Shown: one piece after another, positions 17,241 to 21,721 of the stretch | Layout: each line of letters starts with the position of its first letter | Position numbering within the stretch: position 1 is the first letter of the stretch | Assembly: GCA_002286715.1 (NCBI GenBank) | Contig: NSJX01000113.1 | Coordinates: forward strand, 1-21,721 | Direction of reading: 5' to 3' | DNA from: Dentipellis sp. KUC8613 | Taxonomy: Eukaryota > Basidiomycota > Agaricomycetes > Russulales > Hericiaceae | Length of the DNA: 21,721 nucleotides | The notes under the pieces: generated by a model | Told to the model about the DNA's origin: nothing | Databases searched by the model: none | Seen by the model: the letters and a program-made list of their open reading frames with translations, nothing else | Program-made: the position numbers and the translations under genes

Positions 17241-20200
17241 CTCTGCAACAAGCAAGTGTGGCAGGGGGCAATAAACCACCAATGGGCAGCACACAAGGCA
17301 TGTGTGAGGAAGCAGAAGCACATGCACAAGACATTGGCAGGGCACAGTGAGCAAAAGTGGGAATGGCAGGGCATGATGATGGATATGACATGACGGCATG
17401 AATGCCAGACTGCGACCTGTGTGTGAGACAGCGCTGCGGGGCACGAGCAATGATGAAGATGCATGCGTGGGACCACAACATGCAGACGCGGCACATGGTG
17501 GCACCAGCACCAAAGAGCAGACACACACAGATGCGAAACAGCAGTGGCACATCACAACGTCGGCATGCTAGCATGAAACGGAAGACAAGAAGAGGTGTGA
17601 GTGAGGATGGCAGTGGGTGTATGAGACAGTGCCAGCGGGCATGAGTGGGGCGGTGTCACGAGATCGTGACACGCAGGCACGAAACGACAACAGCATGTGT
17701 GCATGATGTCGGCATGCTGGCACGAAACAGCGGTGGGCGCGAGACCGTGACTGGCGGCACGAAGGCGTATGGCGGCAGTGCGCGAGGGTGCCGCTCCCTC
17801 ATGACGACGGCGCGAGGGCAAGCGCTAGGGCGTGCGACAGCGGCACGAGGGCGGATGCTGAAGTGTGGGAGGGTGGCGACTGAGGTCACGTGGTGGCAGC
17901 ACAAGATGGGGGCACGCAGCAGCATTGTTAGGGCGCGCCACACTGTTGCTAGGGTGTGCAGCAGCATTGGTGGGGTGCCAGAGGGCCCGATATGCCATCT
18001 GGAGGCGGTGCCAGTGGGGCGGACGCGCAAGGACCATGACAGCGGCATGGAGGGGTGGCAAAGGAGCAGTGTGTGGATACGTGAGGTCAATGGGGTTGTA
18101 CAAGGGCAGCACAGGTGAGCGAGGGCGGAAGGGGTACGAGGCAGAACATCACGGGCAGGCCGGCGCGAAACAGCGATATACGACCGCAAAGCGGCCGTGT
18201 GCAGGCATGAAATGGCCATGCATGGGCGTGAAATGACGGCGGATGGGGCGGCGGGGCCGTGCGAGGGCCAGGAGGGGCAGGAGAGGGCCAGGAGGGCCAG
18301 GAGGGCCAGGAGAGGGCGGTGGAGAGGGCGATGCACGGGCGTAGAGAGGGGTGGGCATGTGAGGATTCGAGATGGCGACGGCGTGGCATGGCTGCAGAGA
18401 GGCAGCGTGCGGGGGCGCAAGGCCGGCCGCGGCGTGCGAGAGCGGTGGGGGCACGTGAGATGACGTGGCTGACACGTGCGGGCGCGGAGGGGTGGCATGT
18501 AGTGGCGCAAGGGCGGCGGCGGCGCGGAGAGGAGCGGCATGCGGGGGCGCGAGGACGGTGGAGGCGTGCGAGGGCGGCGAGGACGCGAGAGAGGGCACAC
18601 AGTGCTGCGGCACGGTGTCAGCAGGCGCGACACAGCGTGCACGGCCACGACACGGTGCGAGCAGACACGAGAAGGGGCGCGGATGCAGGAGACGACGGAT
18701 GGGCAGCAGATGGGAAGGCACACAAGGGCGGGAGATGACGTGTGCGGGCACGACACGGCGCATGCGAAGGCGTGCAACGACGGCGAGGGGGGGTGCGACG
18801 GCGCAACGGCGTGTGACGGCAGTGCGAAGGAGTGATGGTGGCCCGGGGAGGGTGGCAGCAGTGCGGCACCGAGGCGTGAGGCACGGGGCATTGCCGCGAA
18901 GGTGGACGACGGCGGAGAAGCGACAGTGCGACGGCGCGTGACGTCGTCGCGAAGGGGGCGTCAGGGCGGCAGCACAAGGGCGCAGTGCGTCGTCGTGAAT
19001 GCGAATGATGGCGGCGAGGGGGGGTGTGACGGCACGATGGCGCGTGGCGTCGTCGCGAAAGTGTGTGGCATTGCCGCGAAGGGAGCATGAGGGCGGCCCA
19101 GGGTGGATGGCGGCGGCCCAGGGTGGGTGGTGACGGCGCGAGGGCGCGGGGCGTCGTCACGAGGGCGCACGACAGCCGAGCAAGGGCGGGTGAGGGCGCG
19201 AGAGAGGGCGCGGCGGGTGCACGGGGCGACGATGCAGCCATGCCCGGGCGTGGTGCTGCTGCGGAGGAGCGGAGGGCGCCTGGGGCGGCGGCAGCGTGCG
19301 AGGGCGGCTGCAGCATGCGAGGGCAGTGAGTGCGCGAAACGACAGCGCAGTGGCACGAGGCGGGGTACGTCAGACGGCTTCATGGGGCCCGAAAACGGCG
19401 GCGGGGGGCGCAAGACGGCCCCAGGAGCCCGAAGATCGCCCCATGGGGCCTGAAGAAGGCGCGGCGAAACGCACAGACGGCTCCATGGGGAGCACAGACA
19501 GCGGCAGCGCACGCAAAGACGGCCTCATGAGGCCTGAAGACGGCGGCGTGGGGTGTAGATGGCCTAGCGGGGCTTGAGGACGGCGCGATGAGGTGCAGAC
19601 GGCCTAGCTGGGCGCGAAGACAGCCCAGCGGGACATCGAGAGGGTGCGACGGGGCACGCAGACAGCCCAGCAGAGCCAGAAGACGGCGGCGTGGGGCACA
19701 GATGGCACAGCGGGGCCCGAGGATGGCGGCATGGGGCGCAGATGGCCCAGCGGGGCTCGAGAATGGCGCGATGGGGGGCAAGCGGCCTAGCTGGGCGCGA
19801 AGATGGCCCAGCGGGGCATCGAGAAGGCGCGACGAGGTGCAGTAAGGCCCGAAGACGGCGGCGTGGGGCATCGGGAGGGCTCGGCGGGGCGTCCAGACAG
19901 CCCAGCAGGGCTTTGAGAGGGCGCGACGTGGCGCGCAGATGCCCAGTGGGGCCCGAAGACGGCGGCGTGGGGTGCAAACGGCACAGCGGGGCCCGAGGAC
20001 GGCGCGATGGGGTGCAGACAGCCTAGCTGGCCCAGCAAGGCATCGAAAGGGCGCGGCGGGGCACGCAGACGGCGTTGTGGGTCGCAGACGACGGCGTGGG
20101 GGGGAAGACGGCGGCGTGAAGCATCGACAGGGCGCGGCGGGACGCGCAGACGGCGGTGTGGGGCGGAAGACAGTGGGGGAGCGCACAGGCGGCAGGGGAG

Positions 20201-20923
20201 CGCGCAGACGGCAGGGGAGCGTGCAGCGGGGGCGTGACGGGACCGTCTGTCGCGCCGTTGCTAGGATGCATGTAGCGACGACGCCGCTGGGGCACGCGAC
20301 GATGGCGTGGGCACGCGTGACAGCGGCGTGGGTGCGTGGGGCGGCGGCGCGAGGGAGCGAGGCGGCGAGGGCGGCGTCGGCGCACAAGGGCAGTTGGGGG
20401 AGCCAGAGGGGGCGTGGCGGGCGGGCAGGCGGGCAAGACAGCGACGCAGGAGCGCCAGGTGGCGTCGCTGGGGCGTGGGGCATTGGCGCAGGGGCGCGAG
20501 GCGGCATCGTTGGGGGGCGGCGTGGCGTCGTGGGGTCACGGCCTTGAAATAACGCCGCTGGGGCATGCGACGACCTCGTAGGCGCGCGTGACGTCGACGT
20601 GAGCACGTGCGGCGGCGGCGCGAGGGCCCACGACGACACGAGAGCGTACGAGGGCGTACGAGGGCGTACGAGGCGGCACCCGGAGCCGCGAGAGGGCGCT
20701 GCGGATTGTGCAGATGGCGGCATGGGGCACAGACGGCGCGGCGGGGCGTTGAGAGGGCGGGGCGGGGCGTGCAAATGGCGGTGTGGGTCGCAGATGGCCC
20801 AGCGGGGCCAAAAGATGGCGACGTGAGCCATCGAGAGGGAGCGGTGGGACGCACAGACGGCGGGGGAGCGCGCAGACGGCGGGGGGGGTGCGCAAACGGC
20901 GAGACCTGGAGGGCGACAAGGAC
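17241..20923 (-). repeat. Long degenerate CpG-rich array of H3, with a composition gradient
   Basis: From right to left the array goes from CpG-dense to TG/CA-rich (GCATG, CACATG) and moderate GC by 17300-17700. Sub-blocks are visible: GGGCCAGGAG repeats (18260-18310), GCGTACGAGG repeats of 10 bp (20645-20672), and a degenerate tandem of about 35-bp units like CCCGAAGACGGCGGCGTGGGG followed by GCAGAYGGCCYAGCGGG (about 19380-20240). The + strand is purine-rich, so the element-sense strand is pyrimidine-rich. No gene is credible. Confidence 0.75.
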
Positions 20924-20947
20924 GCGAGCCCGGGATCCCGGGCTCGC
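20924..20947. repeat. Perfect 24-bp GC-rich palindrome
   Basis: Bases 20924-20947 are identical to their reverse complement, centred on CCCGGGATCCCGGG. The palindrome sits exactly where the H3 array meets the leader. A TTATAAAAG (20956-20964) follows within ten bases. Confidence 0.9.
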
Positions 20948-21626
20948 ACGGTTAGTTATAAAAGTAAAAGATCACAGCGACTGCGACGCACCTGAAGACC
21001 CAATCCTCCCTCTCTTCCCAATCTTCTGATACTAACGGGTGCGCAATGGGCGAATGCGTCTGTTGCGTGTGATGAGGACGGGCGGTCGTGGTAGCACAAG
21101 GGGTGTATGTTGAGGTCCAGAGTGACTCAATTCTTCGAAGCAGAAGTCGCATCTGCGCGGACTTTGGCAATTCCCGTGTGCAGTTCGTCAGCCCAGCCGC
21201 ACCGAAGAAACTTGATTGTTGACGATGGAATAAAATCTCTAAATCTCTGAGAAAAAAGGAAGACATATAAAATAGTGTGATATACCGTCAAACTAAGTTT
21301 TGAATAAATCCACGAATATGAGACTGTAAAATGCTCTCATCTCTCGAACATAGCCCATTTGGTGCGACGCGACTTCGAAATTCTGAGCGTGCAAGTCGTT
21401 CAAACAATTTAAGAAAATGATTGAAAGTAGAAATAGCTATGATCTACTCATGGACGAAGTTTCATGTTTATTGAGTGAGAATCAGAGCCTACAGAAAATG
21501 AATACAATGTCCTTGGAACCAATCTGGCAGAGATCGTGGGAACCAATGACCAGAAGTGGACTTTTTGAAGTTCGTGAGTTTTGCTGGCTCACCAGATTAT
21601 TAGAACTGATTCATAGATGAATCAGA
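20948..21626 (-). promoter_or_regulatory. H3 5' leader
   Basis: On the minus strand: terminal palindrome (21606-21625), CGTGGGA (21535-21541, 85 bp from the end as in H1), GCGACGCGACTTCGA (21364-21378, 262 bp from the end against 263 in H1) and the GGGAATTGCC box (21166-21176, 460 bp from the end). A 104-residue minus frame (21266-20952) contains a possible weak donor CAG/GTGCGT (GT at 20991-20990) but shows no clear match to the H0 first exon. Promoter role is inferred. Confidence 0.55.
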
Positions 21627-21721
21627 ATTCTCTCTGCATGAACACTCCCCTTCCCCACACTGGTGTATCTATGATTCTGTGTCAATGGCTATCTCCAGCA
21701 TGCAATATTGAGTTGTCTTGA
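21627..21721. other. Right flank of H3, no feature seen
   Basis: This is 95 bp of unique-looking DNA. It should have been contiguous with the sequence ending at 16926 before H3 inserted. Confidence 0.5.

Larger units (their letters stand above)
16927..21626 (-). mobile_element. Non-autonomous Helitron H3, complete
   Basis: This 4.7-kb minus-strand element starts at 21626 (TC plus palindrome 21606-21625) and ends with CTAG at 16927-16930. The 3' hairpin is at 16941-16953 (GCCA/TGGC) and the subterminal repeat at 16959-16968. Both flanks are T on the element strand (21627 and 16926 are A on +). It holds a 5' leader, a 3.7-kb array and a 250-bp AT-rich 3' part. No transposase domain is present, so it would depend on a protein like that of H0. 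Confidence 0.85.

Noticed and set aside
17656..20831. 411- and 483-residue minus-strand frames in the H3 array
   Set aside because: They follow the repeat units and have no protein-like variation or motif.
20952..21266. 104-residue minus-strand frame in the H3 leader as a gene
   Set aside because: It overlaps conserved leader elements, has no recognised domain, and does not align convincingly with the H0 first exon.

Overview
The window reads as a repeat-rich segment of a filamentous fungal genome, most likely an agaricomycete (mushroom-forming basidiomycete). The Rep and helicase proteins have the layout I know from basidiomycete Helitrons, and the introns carry fungal signals (GTAAGT donors, a TACTAAC branch site). 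No ordinary host gene is visible. Nearly every base can be assigned to a nest of related Helitron-type rolling-circle transposons.

Layout. (1) Positions 1-14368 are the 3' part of a large, formerly autonomous Helitron (H0) on the + strand. Its 5' end lies off the window. It has a short first coding exon (55-160), a 2-kb CpG-rich first intron (161-2190), two predicted mini-exons, a long coding exon with a retropepsin-like region, DUF6570-like zinc region and Rep domain (to 7945), then a PIF1-like helicase with a USP-like cysteine-protease tail (11613-14264), and a Helitron 3' end (hairpin plus CTAG, 14342-14368). (2) Positions 7946-11605 are a non-autonomous relative (H1, minus strand) inserted inside that coding region, just before the helicase Walker A motif. 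(3) Positions 14369-16680 are the 5' part of another copy (HA, minus strand); its 3' end is absent, apparently because H0 inserted into it. (4) Positions 16681-16926 are about 245 bp of unrelated spacer. (5) Positions 16927-21626 are a complete non-autonomous copy (H3, minus strand). (6) The last 95 bp are flank.

The copies share a 5' terminus (TC followed by a perfect 9-bp-arm palindrome), a diverged but length-conserved 5' leader of about 460 bp carrying the box GGGAATTGCC, a long degenerate CpG-rich array whose element-sense strand is pyrimidine-rich, an AT-rich 3' segment, a subterminal GATGAATCAG, a 13-nt hairpin, 10 nt of spacer and CTAG. All visible flanks are T on the element strand. 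The hairpin shows compensatory changes between copies.

The most unusual feature is that the arrays differ in sequence from copy to copy but keep the same place, composition and strand bias, and in H0 and H1 they begin right after a GTAAGT donor. They therefore look like a conserved intron-located satellite component of this Helitron family. The many long ORFs running through the arrays are products of low stop-codon density and are not annotated as genes.
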